From Alitta virens (lineage: Eukaryota; Annelida; Polychaeta; Phyllodocida; Nereididae), in the NCBI GenBank assembly GCA_932294295.1, contig OW028576.1, positions 41,742,747-41,806,746 on the forward strand: a stretch of DNA of 64,000 nt. The letters run 5' to 3'. The notes beneath the pieces are model-generated. The model was not told the DNA's origin and did no database searches. It was given only the letters and a program-made list of their open reading frames with translations. The position numbers and the translations under genes were made by a program. Positions 46,514 through 59,269 of the stretch are shown here, piece after piece. Every line of letters begins with the position of its first letter. Within the stretch, counting starts at the first letter, position 1.

Positions 46514-47263
46514 CATTGAAAGGCCATTCAGAATATAACACGGTATATTCTCAACTTTAAATCGAGTAAATGTTATCAGCAAATCACATTAATAAAATCT
46601 ATTAAACTGAAATTGATATTGTCATAATCGGACAAATACAAATCTGTGTTACTTTTATTTATAAAAATGTTAAATTTTTATTCTGCATCAATTCACCTTC
46701 TGATTGGGTGTATTACGTCATGGTGGCTCCATTATCATTCCAAATTAATGTGTGTATCATGGTTCATGGGTGCCAAATGTTGTCAGCAGAGCTCTGTGTT
46801 CCAAAATGAAAGGACTAACTGAGTTGTAAAATGCATAAAGATGGTGTGTCCCTTCATCATGTTCATCCTATCAGGATTGATTTTCACAGTATAAAGGATG
46901 CAACCAAAATAAATGTGTCTTTGCACAAAAGATGCTAAAAGGATACAACGTCGAGCGTTCACATTAATATGACATGCAAAAAAGGCTTTTAGGGTTAAGC
47001 AGCTGAAATCCAAGCATATGGTTACAACGTCAGCCAAGATATTTCTTTGGCTTTAGACAATGATTGTATAAATCCCAGGACAAATCTTTTTTCAGAGTGA
47101 GGGCTCTGCGCAATGCAAACTCCAGTTATACTGTGACCTTACACAGGTTTGCATTTAGTAAGACTATAAAAGATAACAGCTTGTTGGTTTATAATGCATC
47201 ACGCAGCGCCTCTAAAGGGTATGGGTTCAACTCATTGCAAGACATTATTTATGTCTCATATTA
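46514..47263. other. No gene supported
   Basis: 47098-47130 has a short gggctctgcgcaatgcaaac like repeat D. No coding evidence. Confidence 0.35.
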
Positions 47264-47479
47264 GAGCTGTTCCATTAAAAGAAAAGGGGGTGGGGTGGAC
47301 CTGAAGATTTTTCAGACATTGAGAGGAAAACTGACATTGAGGGTGGGGGATGTTTGACCAATATTTTCTTAATATCTTAATGTAGAAAAAAAGCGGGGAT
47401 ATCGGGGGTGGGAAGGGGGGTCTACAAATCTTCAGGTCCACCCACCCCCCCCCCCCTCTTTTTTTAAATGGAACAGCCC
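47264..47479. mobile_element. TTA-flanked MITE (Harbinger-type), 216 bp
   Basis: The ends GAGCTGTTCCATTAAAA and the reverse of TTTAAATGGAACAGCCC pair, continuing through ggtggacctgaagatttt facing aaatcttcaggtccacc. TTA lies outside both ends (47261-47263, 47480-47482). This fits the 3-bp duplication of PIF/Harbinger elements. It does not share the end sequence of the 59-61 kb element. Confidence 0.8.
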
Positions 47480-48911
47480 TTAATAGATCGGATGTTATCG
47501 AAAAAATTGCACTGACACCACAATGACCATGGACAATGGTTCATTTTTGTGATGATTGACATTAATATAGTTTTATTGACAAACTTGATATCAGGAATTG
47601 AAACATGTGTCATATAACATTACAAAACCAAGTCTGGTGTCTATATCTAGTGTATACAATCTATAATCTACTAGTATTTCCAAATATTTACTTGATAAGC
47701 GCAGGTCGGTTCCAGTTTTTCTTACATATATATACATGAATATAAGAATGAGAGTTAACACTGTACAGGTCAATACTGCAAGTGGTTAATACTGTCATAA
47801 TTACAAGACAAACAAGAATAAAAAGTCAATTGCAAATGAAAGAGGGTGTCCATGAGTGGGTGGGGTCTTCAGAGCAACTTTTGCGCTGACCTCTGAAATG
47901 GCGAAATGGGGTCTTCATGGGCTGGGTCAATGTGTGGGATCTTCAAAGCAATTAATAAGAGGCTACATTCTAAGAAATAATTATCCGTTTCAGTCAAAAA
48001 TTCTAATTTTTTCACTGGTGTCTACTGAATAGTTTGTGACGATATTGTTCATCCTTAGGCAATGATAGTTTTTTAATCAAACAATGATGTTGGTTAGCAG
48101 AGACAAAACTCTAACGACAAACAATATAATGGCTGGTTTTTAATTAACAATTGAGTGGACAACAGTGAAACATTTATTTGTTTGAAAACGAACAATCTTT
48201 TTTTGTTTTGTTTTTAGAGTGTAGTTTTGATAATGGCTGACTTGTGAATGTATAGTGCAACTCATCTGGAATTTGTTAGCATGAGACTTAAAAATTCCAG
48301 TGTGTTGCACTTGGAGTCTGCACAACATTGCATGTAATTGAGAATGTGAAACACAGCCCAATAATTTCAACCAACAAGCTGTAAATTACATTCAGCTAGA
48401 CATTATCTACACTTAGGTGGAAAATCTGATTCTGCAAGATATAAATAATCCATACTTTACATGATTTTTCACTTTCAGTAAAAAATCCATTCAGGAGAAT
48501 ATGTTTATATTGAATTTCAACTCAGCAGACAACGCAATTTCTTCTCGATGTCAATGATATGGAAGCAAATTGAAACGGGCAGCTTGTATTCAATACTTGC
48601 TGACTTTAGGAGGAGAATTCCATTTGTCATCTGGTGTTCAATGCATGGGGAAGCCTAGCAGTGTTTAAACAATCTGAACTTCAACATTGTGAAATGTTTC
48701 AAGTATTCAATAAATCTTACTTTATCGAGCCCTGAATTTGAGATTCATTTTGCAATATTTGAACAGTCTCCAGTGGCAAACTGTCCACATGTCCACAAAT
48801 TCAAGAGTTAATTGTCTTTGGAAAGGGAAATGAGGAATTTGGAGAAAAGTATGGAAAATGAGACAAGTCTGCATGTGAGAAAAAGAAAAGAAAAACTAAC
48901 TCCTTTTAAAG
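47480..48911. other. No gene supported
   Basis: AT-rich, no delimited feature. Confidence 0.3.
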
Positions 48912-49441
48912 AGCATTTGTAAATGGGTTGGTGAGACGGGCTTTACGTCCCATATTTTTTCACAAGATGGCAATGAAGCAAAAGCTGAAGCAACCATCTA
49001 GAACAACTGTATAGAAACTTCTTGAAACTGTAGACATAATGTGTTAGGACATAATCCTGTATTGTATAATGTATATACCTAGGTTACTACTGTATGTGAT
49101 GTGATGCTTTTTGATGAGCTTGTGATAAATCTACCTACATTTACTTACATGTATGTAAAACAATATTATATAGTACATAGAATTGCTGATATGATGTTAA
49201 CTATAATCATCTATGTAAATAACTTTCACTTGGTGGATGGAACCATTGCTAAATTTATTTTTATTTTTTCTCTTCTTTTAATGAATTTTTATTTATTTTA
49301 ATTTAATTTTTTAATGTACAATGTACTCATGTTTTGCAAAATCATATATCTAATGTGGGTTGGATTCGAATCCAGGACCCAGTGGACATGGCAGCCCAAC
49401 ACAATACCACTGAGCCAAGCCCCTGCTCAAAGCATTTGTAA
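48912..49441 (-). mobile_element. SINE1 copy split by an insertion
   Basis: The body part (about 48936-49001, gggctttacgtcccatattt) and head part (about 49362-49427, attcgaatccaggaccc to gagccaagcccc) together form one minus-strand SINE1. It is flanked by the 11-bp repeat AGCATTTGTAA at 48912-48922 and 49431-49441. About 350 bp of AT-rich sequence lies between the two parts. Confidence 0.75.
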
Positions 49442-50829
49442 CGATAAGATAAGGAGAATATTTTTATATTGAATTTCTGGCTTAGGTGGTTTCCTGATGG
49501 ACTCATATTTACAATAGTGCACATTGCATAGTTAATTTCATGTAAATTTCTTACTGTATAATAATATTTATACCTATTTCCATCAAAATAAAGTAAGTAA
49601 GTATTTAATATACATTACATCTGAAAGGTAAGATAGTGGAAGCTCTTAAGGCCAAAAAATGGCAATATCGTTACGCGCTGGACAAAGTTGTGAAACTTTC
49701 CCAGATTGAACCTAAGGAGATAAGCTTTGAAAAATTCCTAAGCTCCAAAAAGATACGCATGGGGAACATTTTGTAAAATCGGTTTCCATGGCCACAAGTG
49801 AGCCTATTCTGGTTTGGTTGTGATACAACTTTATTTGGACCTGGAATTTATTTAAATTAAGCTAGAATAAAGATTTTTTAGGCGATGATGCACAATGCCA
49901 AAAACCTCCAAATGAATATTAAAATAATGGGTCAGGCCAGGTTTGGTTTCCATGGAAATAAGTACATGTCTTCAAAATTGTATTTTTTTTTGAGAAAAAA
50001 ATATTCTAATTTCTACCAAGGCCAGTGTTACATGTTTATCTGTATTCTGAAACTTTAAATGAAAACTCGGGATTTCACTTTGATAAAAAAACACCATCAG
50101 TTCATCAGTTTTCTTTGATGATAAATTAGTAAAATGTGTTACTATGGCAACAAGTTTGACATACTGGTTTGACATAAAGCTTGAATTACAAGAGAACTGT
50201 TACAGATTGGGACTTAAAATTTTGCTGAGAGGGTGCACCAAATTTCATAGCTTTGTCCACTCTGTAACGATTTTCATGCTAAGAGCCTCCACTAAGAGTT
50301 CTATTGTTGTACTTGTAAAGTGTACTGCCACGTCGATCATAGAATTTTGACCAGTTTGGAGAGTACAAGGAGCATTCATTCCAGAACACTGACCAATACC
50401 AGAAAGGCTGCAGTCCATTAGGCCAAATAGAATCCACTAAGAACCCTTTTCACAGCCTTATATCTGTATGTTTGCGCAAAATATGCTGGACGATTCAGAT
50501 CTCGGCACCAGTGTCATGATCCTCATTGTGCGGTGTTTGCTATGCTGGGGTGTTTTGGACATATCTTTGTGGTAAATAAACATGTGGTAGCCATGGTAAC
50601 TGTTCTTTTGTTTACTTTGCATCATGTGATCTTACTTATTTCCTGTTTAGGACAAAGACACCCTGTCATGACCCCTGGTGGTCCTTGCATCTGTTTGCAT
50701 AAATGAATGATGGTGATGGATGAATGTTATGGATAACTAAGGTTCAAGGTTTACTCAAAGGCCTTTCAGAGTAGTAAAAGACTTGCTTTGGGGTGCTCGG
50801 AGAGTAGCTTCAAATACAGGAAGTAAAGT
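49442..50829. other. No gene supported
   Basis: 49630-49778 is open for about 50 codons on the plus strand (kivealkakkw) but matches no family I know. ggtttccatgg motifs recur at 49784 and 49948. AATAAAGTAAGTAAGTA at 49588 may be another retroelement end. Confidence 0.3.
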
Positions 50830-51110
50830 AAGCATCTGGCTGACCGGCTGACCGGCATTCACCAATTCCATTCTGGCCACTCTGGTTCAATTCCCAGGTT
50901 CGATTCCCAGGTTCGATTCCCAGGTAAGGCAATGTCTAGTAGCTACATCTCAACTGGATGTCGAAATCATGAGACGTTAAAGTGGAGGTGCCTTGAAAGA
51001 CCCCTGCTATGGGGTAAATACCTGCCATTGGGTAAATATGTATGTCTGTCTCTGGTCAAATAAGCCTGCAAAGCTTCAGACAAGTACGTTTAGACACTGA
51101 GACATTTGTA
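50830..51110 (+). mobile_element. SINE2 copy with a triplicated B-box
   Basis: The body is agctacatctcaactggatg, atgagacgtt, gaggtgcctt, ctatggggtaaatacc and tgtctgtctctgg. In the head the 13-bp segment GGTTCGATTCCCA (first unit caattccca) is repeated three times at 50884-50922. The A-box region (catctggctgaccggctgac) is also partly duplicated. Confidence 0.75.
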
Positions 51111-52864
51111 TGACCTGTGTGGATGGTTAGGGACTCCGTTGTGACTCAGTAACTTTAACCAAGAGTTACAACTTTAGAAGGCATGTAATGTTGTTCTTTC
51201 TTGGTCAGGAGGAGAGTGACCTCTACCGTGACCTCTATCATGGGTCCTTACCATGGTGAAATTTGCTGACCTTACCACTGTCTGATCTAGATTTGTGTAT
51301 GCCTAACTCCATTAGGACGTTCTTGCAGGTAGAACATGTTGCTACTTTATTTTCAAATAGCTATCAATATTCCCCAAAAGACCTGACTATCATGTTCCTT
51401 ACATATCTCACATGATATTCTTCTACAGGTGATGACCTGACTTGTGCCCTATATATACAGTTATTTTCTAATCTGTCCTCTTACCAGTCCTGACGGGAAT
51501 GACCCCTTGGTGGTTAAAACGTTGTTAATGTCAACTACTACTACTGCAATTATTTCAGTAATACCATAACATATTTATGATAAAATATATTAACAAGAGT
51601 CCAGAAATACCAGTGTCTTCAATATCAGTTGAAACAATGAATAGGTGTTTCATAAAGTGGTGGTAATGAATATGTTCACACAAAAAATGTGATAACAATT
51701 CTCAGACAATTAACAACAGCGTTATTGGCAAATTTCCATCAATCTTACCAATTATTTGGAAAAAGTACAGTATAGCTGACCCAGATTTATGACCATATTT
51801 AATGAGTCTCATTGCCAGGCCTATGACGTAAAAATGCTTGAAATCTATGTATGACGTCACAAACAAATGTAGTTATGACGGCGGTTTCATCTTCACGGTA
51901 AAGACAGCGTTTATTTTTGCTTTTTCTTGGGAGCCCCAAACCCCCGCTCATCTGCACTAAATGTTATTTTAATTGTGCTAGAACTTCAAACTTGTGAAAT
52001 ATTTGATACAATTTGATTTTTAATGGGCGCTAAATATGGGCATAAATTTGGGTCCGCTATACTGCACTAAACCCAATTATTTCTATCCCAAAATACCAAA
52101 ATTTAGGTCATTTAGTATGGGGTGTCGAAATATTTACCAATTCTCATAAGTGCCAGCTGTAAATAAGTCAACTTTTTGTTTTTTTCTCGCACTTCTTTCG
52201 TTTGCAGCTTTGTGTCTTTAGTATTTCAAACACTACTATATACATGGTAATGTGCTGTAACCTTAACACTTGATGTTTGTCAGTTGACATTTTCCCACAA
52301 AATATGGACTTAGTATCCCTCTTTGTTGTTGTTAAGACAAACAGAATCGGTGTTGACTATTAATTATTTAACACAGCAGGTGCACACAAAACACCTGGTC
52401 TTATGTAATACACAACAAGACAACCATGATATTTTCCCATCCCCGCATCACCTAGCCAGGCTCAGGACTCATGTTCTCACGCTTTAGTATGCACTTGGAG
52501 ATACACCTGCAGCTTCATTAATAATGAAGATTATAATCTGTCTGACAATTCAGGGACTATGGTAGTTCATATAGCCTACACATATATTGATAAACTTTCA
52601 AATGTTCTAAATGGAGGAATTTATCAGGTCTACATCGGATAAGGGTTCATCTCAACGTTGACCATCGTTTGGCCAACACCGCATCAATGTCCAGCCGATG
52701 TAGCTACATGCAACTCTTGTTCACATGGATAACCTTTTCAAATATAGACATAGTCAACATCATACAAGTTGACCACCCTAACCTATGGTCATTTTGCAAT
52801 TCTCAAATATTTGACAGATCAGAGAAAGATGAGAAGTATATTGGGCCAATATTGCAATGCCTCT
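51111..52864. other. No gene supported
   Basis: Ends with a ccgatgtagc segment near 52690 similar to 6570-6590. No coding evidence. Confidence 0.3.
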
Positions 52865-52879
52865 GGTCGTAGCCAGCTT

Positions 52880-53565
52880 ACATGATTATGCAACTGCCAG
52901 ATGCAGACGTAATGATGAGATGTTAAGGTTTGGATTGTCAGAGGCAGACGTAATGAGAAGATTATAAGGTTTGGAATCCACTTCACGTTATATATCTACC
53001 CAATGGGTGGGATCTTTTATTTGCCTCATCATAGACATCGAGTACAAGGCACCTCTAATTTAACATCTCATGCGATCGACATCCAGCTGGGATGTAGCTC
53101 ATGAAGACAGCCTGGGCCAGGAATTGAATGTTGAATTGAATTTTATTCAATTTTGGCAATAACAATTACAGTTGGAATACAAAATTACAATAAAATAATA
53201 CAATATATAAAAGGTTTTAATATATTATGGAAATTGCCTGGGCCGATACATAAAAGCAATGATTGAAGGTTGCATGGCCCTGAGAAAGTACGATGAATCG
53301 ATGATGAGAGATGAGGATGAAGATTAATACATGTCATGACATAAGTTACATTTTACATTTGAATTTTATACATCAGCAGTTGCAATATATGTCACTTACA
53401 AATATCGATATAAAATTAATTCTAAGCTTGTAAAGAAAGAGAATTTGACAAATAATAATAATTGGATATATTTACCTATTGCATATGTAAGTTTACTACA
53501 TAACAATTATCCTGATATGAATTGAACCCAGGACCTTCAACAGGGAAGGCCAACTGGAAAAATTG
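52880..53565 (-). mobile_element. SINE2 copy split by a LINE 3-prime end
   Basis: Left part to 53128 (cccaatgggtgggatctttt, cgatcgacatccagctg, gatgtagctcatgaag) and right part from 53519 (gaattgaacccaggacc, ttcaacaggg) belong to one minus-strand SINE2. The inserted block is described at 53129. Confidence 0.8.
53129..53518 (-). mobile_element. LINE 3-prime end inserted in SINE2
   Basis: Flanked by GAATTGAA (53121-53128 and 53519-53526). On the minus strand it ends attgaataaaattcaattca, an AATAAA followed by short attcaa units, with a gatacataaaagc/cgggccc-like hairpin upstream. No coding part. The superfamily is inferred. Confidence 0.6.
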
Positions 53566-53964
53566 TTGTGCTTTTTTCTAAAAGCAGGAAATAAGTGAGG
53601 TTTAATAAAGCAATAAATAGCCAACCTGTTTATTTCCTATTGGAGGAAATACAGTGCTCATCAGAGATAATGTATAACATGATTGAAATTTCTTGCCTGT
53701 TCATACATCAACTTTGTCAAGTATTTGACTATAGATTCCTGTTATATCTTTCTTCATTTATATATTCCAGAAAATCAATAGTTTTCAATTTCCAATGTCC
53801 TTGCTAAATACTCACCCCACTCAATTTCCTATCCCAGTCTTTTAATCCATATAAGAAATAAATTAAATGGAATTTGTTCATAAAAATGGATTGGACTTAG
53901 CTTAAGTAAATCCGCAAAAGATCCATAGAAATAAGTCTCAAGGACATCATAATATGCTTTTGTC
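53566..53964. other. No gene supported
   Basis: AT-rich, 70-codon frame without a domain. Confidence 0.3.
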
Positions 53965-54404
53965 GAAGATTTTTTTATTTATCAATTCGATATATCATTT
54001 CATATATAATTTCATAGACAGAAACCCCTGAGGGCTTCTGAGTCTCCAGACAGTTACACTAATAGAGAACACAGGTTCAATTGCAACACAAAAGGCTTAT
54101 CAAGCTATTACAATGATGTCAACAAATTTGGTTAGTAAAACCACAATGTATCGTCTGATAAAACAAATTCATATATTTCTTGACACTTCTTGGAGCAGAT
54201 GGGCTTTGATTTCTTTTTTGAATTCATCAACATTGCTGACATTTTTAAAATTTAAAGATAACTGATTCCAATAGAAAGGAACTTAGTATCTGATACAATA
54301 TTTGAAATTTTCATTCTTGGATATGGTAAATTAAAATTTAACGAGCTCCTAGTCTCATTCTGATGTTCATAATTTTGGAACATATCGGTAAAACTCAAAA
54401 GATG
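53965..54404 (-). pseudogene. LINE reverse-transcriptase C-terminus, decayed
   Basis: On the minus strand the stretch from 54404 to 54169 reads, in two phases, as the C-terminal tail of a CR1/L2-like reverse transcriptase. It shows NETRSSLNFNLPYPR, then, after a frame shift near 54280, YWNQLSLNFKNV and VDEFKKEIKAHLLQE, followed by a stop at 54169-54171. The family pattern is TRS...P..R......WN.LP followed by F+..LK.HL just before the stop. Downstream (54168-53965) is a probable 3-prime untranslated region with gccctcaggggtttct and a final AATAAA. Only the last ~75 codons remain; the family was recognised by motif, not by search. Confidence 0.65.
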
Positions 54405-55197
54405 CAACATCACAAGCAACAAAAGAATCATGTTTTTGGAAGCTTCTTCCTCAGTGGAAACCTGTTCTGATGTATCCTCAAGTCATACGATTAAATCATT
54501 TATAGGTGTTTGTATATTTCTTTCCATGCATGGCCTGACATATTTCAGATATATAAATTGCTCAGTGATGACAGCACTTATACTTTAACTAATACCAAGG
54601 CACCTGACTGCCTTAGCTGGCTTACGCCTCAAGAGCCAGCTATGTCATTTGCAACAGCCGATCAGAATGTCGCTGAATACATTGGGAAATGCCCTGAGCT
54701 CTTTTGCTTAGACTTAAATACAAACAAATTTGCCTAATAGCCTATAGGCTGGCGTATGGCATTGAATGTCTAACAGTGAAATCGCATATCAATTAGTTTT
54801 GTTTGCTTTGATTACACTAAATTCTTAAACAAAGATTGCTCAGTTAGGTCACTTAATTGGCCTGAAGTAGACAGCACACAGTGCTTGGGAGATATTGGCC
54901 AATCAGGAAGCACCAACATGTGTGTAGATGGTTAAATATGCAAATCAGCTGCCATTAGAGATGGGAATTGAACATTCCCAGCGAACAGGTAAGGAATTCC
55001 CTGAAAATAAGGCCTACATATTTTTTTAAATACCCATAAATAATTGAAGTTATCATTCAGTATAAGAAGGAAAGCTATTTTTCTGTATGATACTGCCATT
55101 TTTGAGGTGTTACTTGATTAAAGCTGTTATTGACAAAGTCTTATTGTATGCTAACTTCCTAAGTGCTGTCATGATGGCAAATGCCTGTGATAATACC
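54405..55197. other. No gene supported
   Basis: 54510-54737 is a 75-codon frame without a domain. 54960-54990 and 56520-56545 share a attcccagcg-acag segment. Confidence 0.3.
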
Positions 55198-55365
55198 ATA
55201 CAATCACACCAAGAATTATTCAGACACTGCTAGAACTTGATGCCAATTGTAACAGAATTATTAGCGATTTAGGTAAAGTGGTATCAAATTCTATGGTAAC
55301 ATCCAAGTCTGTATATGTCAGCAGCCGTCTTTGGCTAGTTGTTTTAATGTATTCTTCATGGTAGT
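55198..55365 (+). mobile_element. Truncated copy of the Tc1/mariner-type MITE
   Basis: Matches 15171-15330 from caatcacaccaagaattatt through cttcatgg; the right end is missing. Confidence 0.75.
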
Positions 55366-56204
55366 TTCATACATTATGTACATGATATGCTGTTTTACAT
55401 ACATAATTGGGTATTTTTGTATAGCAACGCTGTTGTTTTCTTTGGCAAAACATGAACTGTGAGGCTGAATGAACCAATATCTACACCTCTTGGCGGTGCT
55501 GGGTATACTTCGACCAAAATTACAGACACACCGAACACTATATTGTGGGACCTCAGTCTGCTTACCACATCTAACATACACACTTATTGACTTTTTGCCC
55601 GGTCAAAGCAGAAGATTAATGACCTTGGCTTGGTCAGCAGGGATTCACACTCTCTCAGTATTGGTAGCTGGGATATTAGGAGTGTTTCTATAGGGCCTAA
55701 AAAAAATCTGATCTAGGTGAATGTCTCTATGGACATATCAGTGTGAAATACAAAACATCAGAGCTGTTCGAGGGAGCGAAGGACAAAAAACGCTTATGGT
55801 GATCAGAAAGAAAAAATATGTAGGCCTTTTACACCTACTGCATGTCTTGTTCTACGTATATGTGGACAGTAACTGTTGTTGGTTGGAATTTCTCAGCTAC
55901 TAGATGGTGATCCGAACAAATGACCCCTTATTCCACTGGTTTGCCTGTTAGGGAAGTCCACCAAAACTTCCAATTCGTTTAGCAGAGAGATGCAATTTAT
56001 GTTTTTTTTTCATAAATGCTCAGACGATCCAACAAAAGCCACACATTCAAAACTAGTTTATTGGAGAGTATAGATTATCATAACTTTCAAAAGGCAGATA
56101 GAAATATAGATAAATAGACAGTTAGATAGATAGATTGATAGAAATGGAAAGTGCAGCACTCTAAGGCAAGTTCTTGCCGCTATCGAGGGTTGATTGATGA
56201 GGTG
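55366..56204. other. No gene supported
   Basis: Overlapping frames of 60-87 codons on both strands; none shows a domain. Confidence 0.3.
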
Positions 56205-56275
56205 AGAGAGAGGAGGAGACCACCCATGGTACACATTTACCCCATGGGTGGGATCTCTTACTTGCCTCGACATTG
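56205..56275 (-). mobile_element. SINE2 fragment
   Basis: accacccatggtacacattt, ccccatgggtgggatctctt and cttgcctcgacat match the middle of SINE2. Confidence 0.6.
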
Positions 56276-58624
56276 CTTGCAAGAATGATGATAATAATCC
56301 GGATAATAATCTGATCTAAATAATGATGTGGCACTAACCAATCAATTGATGACAACACCTTACTAAATGAAATAAATCAAGAGACAAAAGAATATCCTAC
56401 TGATTGTTAATTCAACATCATCCATACTCCAAGTGAGCAAAGTCTGTAGAAAAATAAAGCTCCACTAGATTCAAAGGCTTCTGACATCAACTACAAAGGG
56501 TTTTTTTGGCCAATCGTTTGGACATTCCCAGCGGACAAGCTCTGAATTCCCATTTTTCCCCCCTTTTTTTCTTCTTTTTTTTCTTCTTCTATTTTCTTCT
56601 TCTTTTTTTCCTTTTTTTTTTTTTATCAGTTAAACTGTGACCTTACTTCTAAAGAAAAGACAGCAAATGATGTGAAATTGCCAGCCAAAAAAGAACAGAT
56701 ACCAAATGATGTCAATTGGCCATCTTCGTAATCTTCGTAATGACAAAGAGCTTTGTTAAATACAACTGAAAACACGTTTTCTTTCCAAAAACTTACTCAC
56801 CTAATGAACAATAACGAGTTCATATTGCCCGTAAACAACATCGTTCCAGCAAAAAAAAATGTTTTTTTCAGGTAATGAGCAATAGCTGCTTTTAAAAATA
56901 GTTCATACTTTAACGATGTGTTCTATCGAAATATTGTTCTGTAAATTATAACGAAATGTCTTTTCGCCCTTCAGCAATTATTCTAGCAACACAATCATCA
57001 CAAACGAGTAAAATTGATGTTATGGTATTAGCACACATAACGACAACCAAGATTACAGTTAGGCACATTTGCCAATCTTTACATTAGTACATCAAATTTT
57101 TGTAGATAATAATTGACATTCTGAATATTTAAATTAAGAAATATTCTAATTTAGGCAAAATCTAAAATTAAAATTAACATATGTTTTGGAATTTTTATGT
57201 ATACTTGTTTTTTATTTTTGAAAGAATGAAATACTGAGAATAAGGGTGAGGTAAGTGAGTGAAATAAAGGCAAATGATTTGAATGAGGAGTGGCCTGACT
57301 TCTATACTCCTAGAAGCAGGGATTAATTTAGACGATTGGCCCATGTGAGAAATATGGAATTGAGCATGGAGGAAGTGATAATAAATGGCAGCCGTCGTGC
57401 TAACTTCATTTACCGTGAGCAAATACATTCATTTCTGCAACATTATCTATCGCCAGTGAGCAGAAATGTTTCTGAAACAAGCACTAATGTAAATGTATTT
57501 ATTCATTATAGCAGCCTTGGTATCCTTGGAGGCATTCGATTTTCTCCAGAAGTCATGTTGTCAATTCATGACCTTGAAGCATGTCTGTTTCTAAGCAAAT
57601 TCATGGCATGAGGTGGGTAATTATCATTGATTTCTAGGTTCTTGCTTGACTCCTCTATAAGAAAGTATAAGTCCTATATATGGGAGGACTTTTAAAAATT
57701 GTGTTTGCCAATAGTGGATTTTCACGGAAGGTTCTCTGTATTTCCATCAGGTGGCTAAAACAGAATACTGCAATTCTACTGGCTGAAAAAGTCCCCCCCC
57801 CCCTTGGCTGTGATTGGCTGAAGCAACGTGCATCCTAGCAGCAGTATTTCTAGTGCATTTTAATGCATATTTGACACTTTATCATTTACTTGATGTTTGT
57901 TATTTTTCTGAGAAAGTTATATTTATGGAATCAGTTAGTTATTACCTACTGTGTCTGAAAAGCAAAATGAGTAATAAGAGGAAAGGAAAGACTTATGTCT
58001 TGCTGAATTCTGGGCTGTTCAGTGAAAAGACTCTATCGCAAAACAAACTGTTTGATGGCCCAGTCTGATTGGTATTGCTATGGAGCTCAGTCAACTTATT
58101 TTTAGCCATTTAGAAACAGATGTTATGATGAAGTGATAAGGCTTGAATAATTATGCAGACCTGTATAGACCCTATCAAGATCCTGCAGGTACAAAGCAGG
58201 CAAAATATAGCGATAGTCATTTTCATCTGAACTGGCGCATCTCAATATAATGGCAAAACAATGGAAATTAATTAAATAACAATTAAACACCATCAACCAA
58301 AGCAAAATACACCCTTCTCTTGTCTCTACTGACCAGAATCACCTTTAACTGGATTCCCTGTGTTTCTTGCTGAGGTAGTCAGTCTCACAGTGACATCAAA
58401 AACCACCCAGGCCAATATAATGGTCACCATAGGTCAGGTAACATCTGACTGTGGGTAATGAGAATAGGAAAACTCCAATGTGCGAGGGTGTTAAGGTGAT
58501 GTAGGACCCCAGGGTAAATTTACCTTCAGCAAACCCTCGAACGCAGCACAAATATAAGAAGATGTGTATATTACAGTTGAGTGGAAACCTACCATAATGC
58601 AATGCAGAATTGTTGTAATACAGT
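56276..58624. other. No gene supported; pyrimidine tract
   Basis: 56552-56624 is a T-rich tract with ttcttctt units. A C-run lies at 57793. Frames at 57195-57611 and 57814-58068 have no domain. Confidence 0.35.
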
Positions 58625-59199
58625 AAGGATAGGATAGGTTAGGATAGGTTAGGATAGGCTAGGATAGGCTAGGATTGGCTAGGATAGGACAGGATAGGAT
58701 AGCATAGGATAGGATAGGATAGGTTAGGATAGGTTAGGATAGCATAGGATAGGCTGGGGTAGGCTAGGATAGGATAGGATAGCATAGCTTAGGCTAGGAT
58801 AGGATAGGATAGGATAGCATAGGATAGGCTAGGATTGGCTAGGATAGGACAGGATAGGATAGCATAGGATAGGATAGGATTGGCTAGGATAGGACAGGAT
58901 AGGATAGCATAGGATAGGCTAGGATTGGCTAGGATAGGACAGGATAGGATAGCTTAGGATAGGTTAGGATAGCATAGGATTGGATAGGCTAGGATAGGAT
59001 AGGATAGCATAGGATAGGATAGGCTAGGATAGGATAGGATAGCATAGGATAGCATAGGCTAGGATAGGATAGGATAGGATAGGATAGCATAGGATAGGAT
59101 AGGCTAGGATAGGATAGGATAGGCTGGGGTAGGCTAGGATAGGATAGGATAGGATAGCATAGCATAGCATAGCATGTTGTAGCATGGCGTAGGATAGCC
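58625..59199 (+). repeat. AGGAT pentamer array with higher-order pattern
   Basis: Built of aggat, aggtt, aggct, aggac, agcat and attgg-type pentamers. Blocks such as ggctaggataggacaggat recur several times (about 58675, 58835, 58880, 58925), so there is a higher-order unit. The artefactual minus frame reads SYPSLCYPM-like. Confidence 0.95.
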
Positions 59200-59269
59200 T
59201 TCAAATGCAGCTCTTTTGGGAGGATTTGGTGGCCTTGAAAAAGGCCGGGGTTGTTTTGTGGTTTCTTTA

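Noticed and set aside
49630..49778. About 50-codon open stretch with lysine-rich peptide
   Set aside because: No family match, no splice sites that extend it, and no repeats of it; not enough to call an exon.
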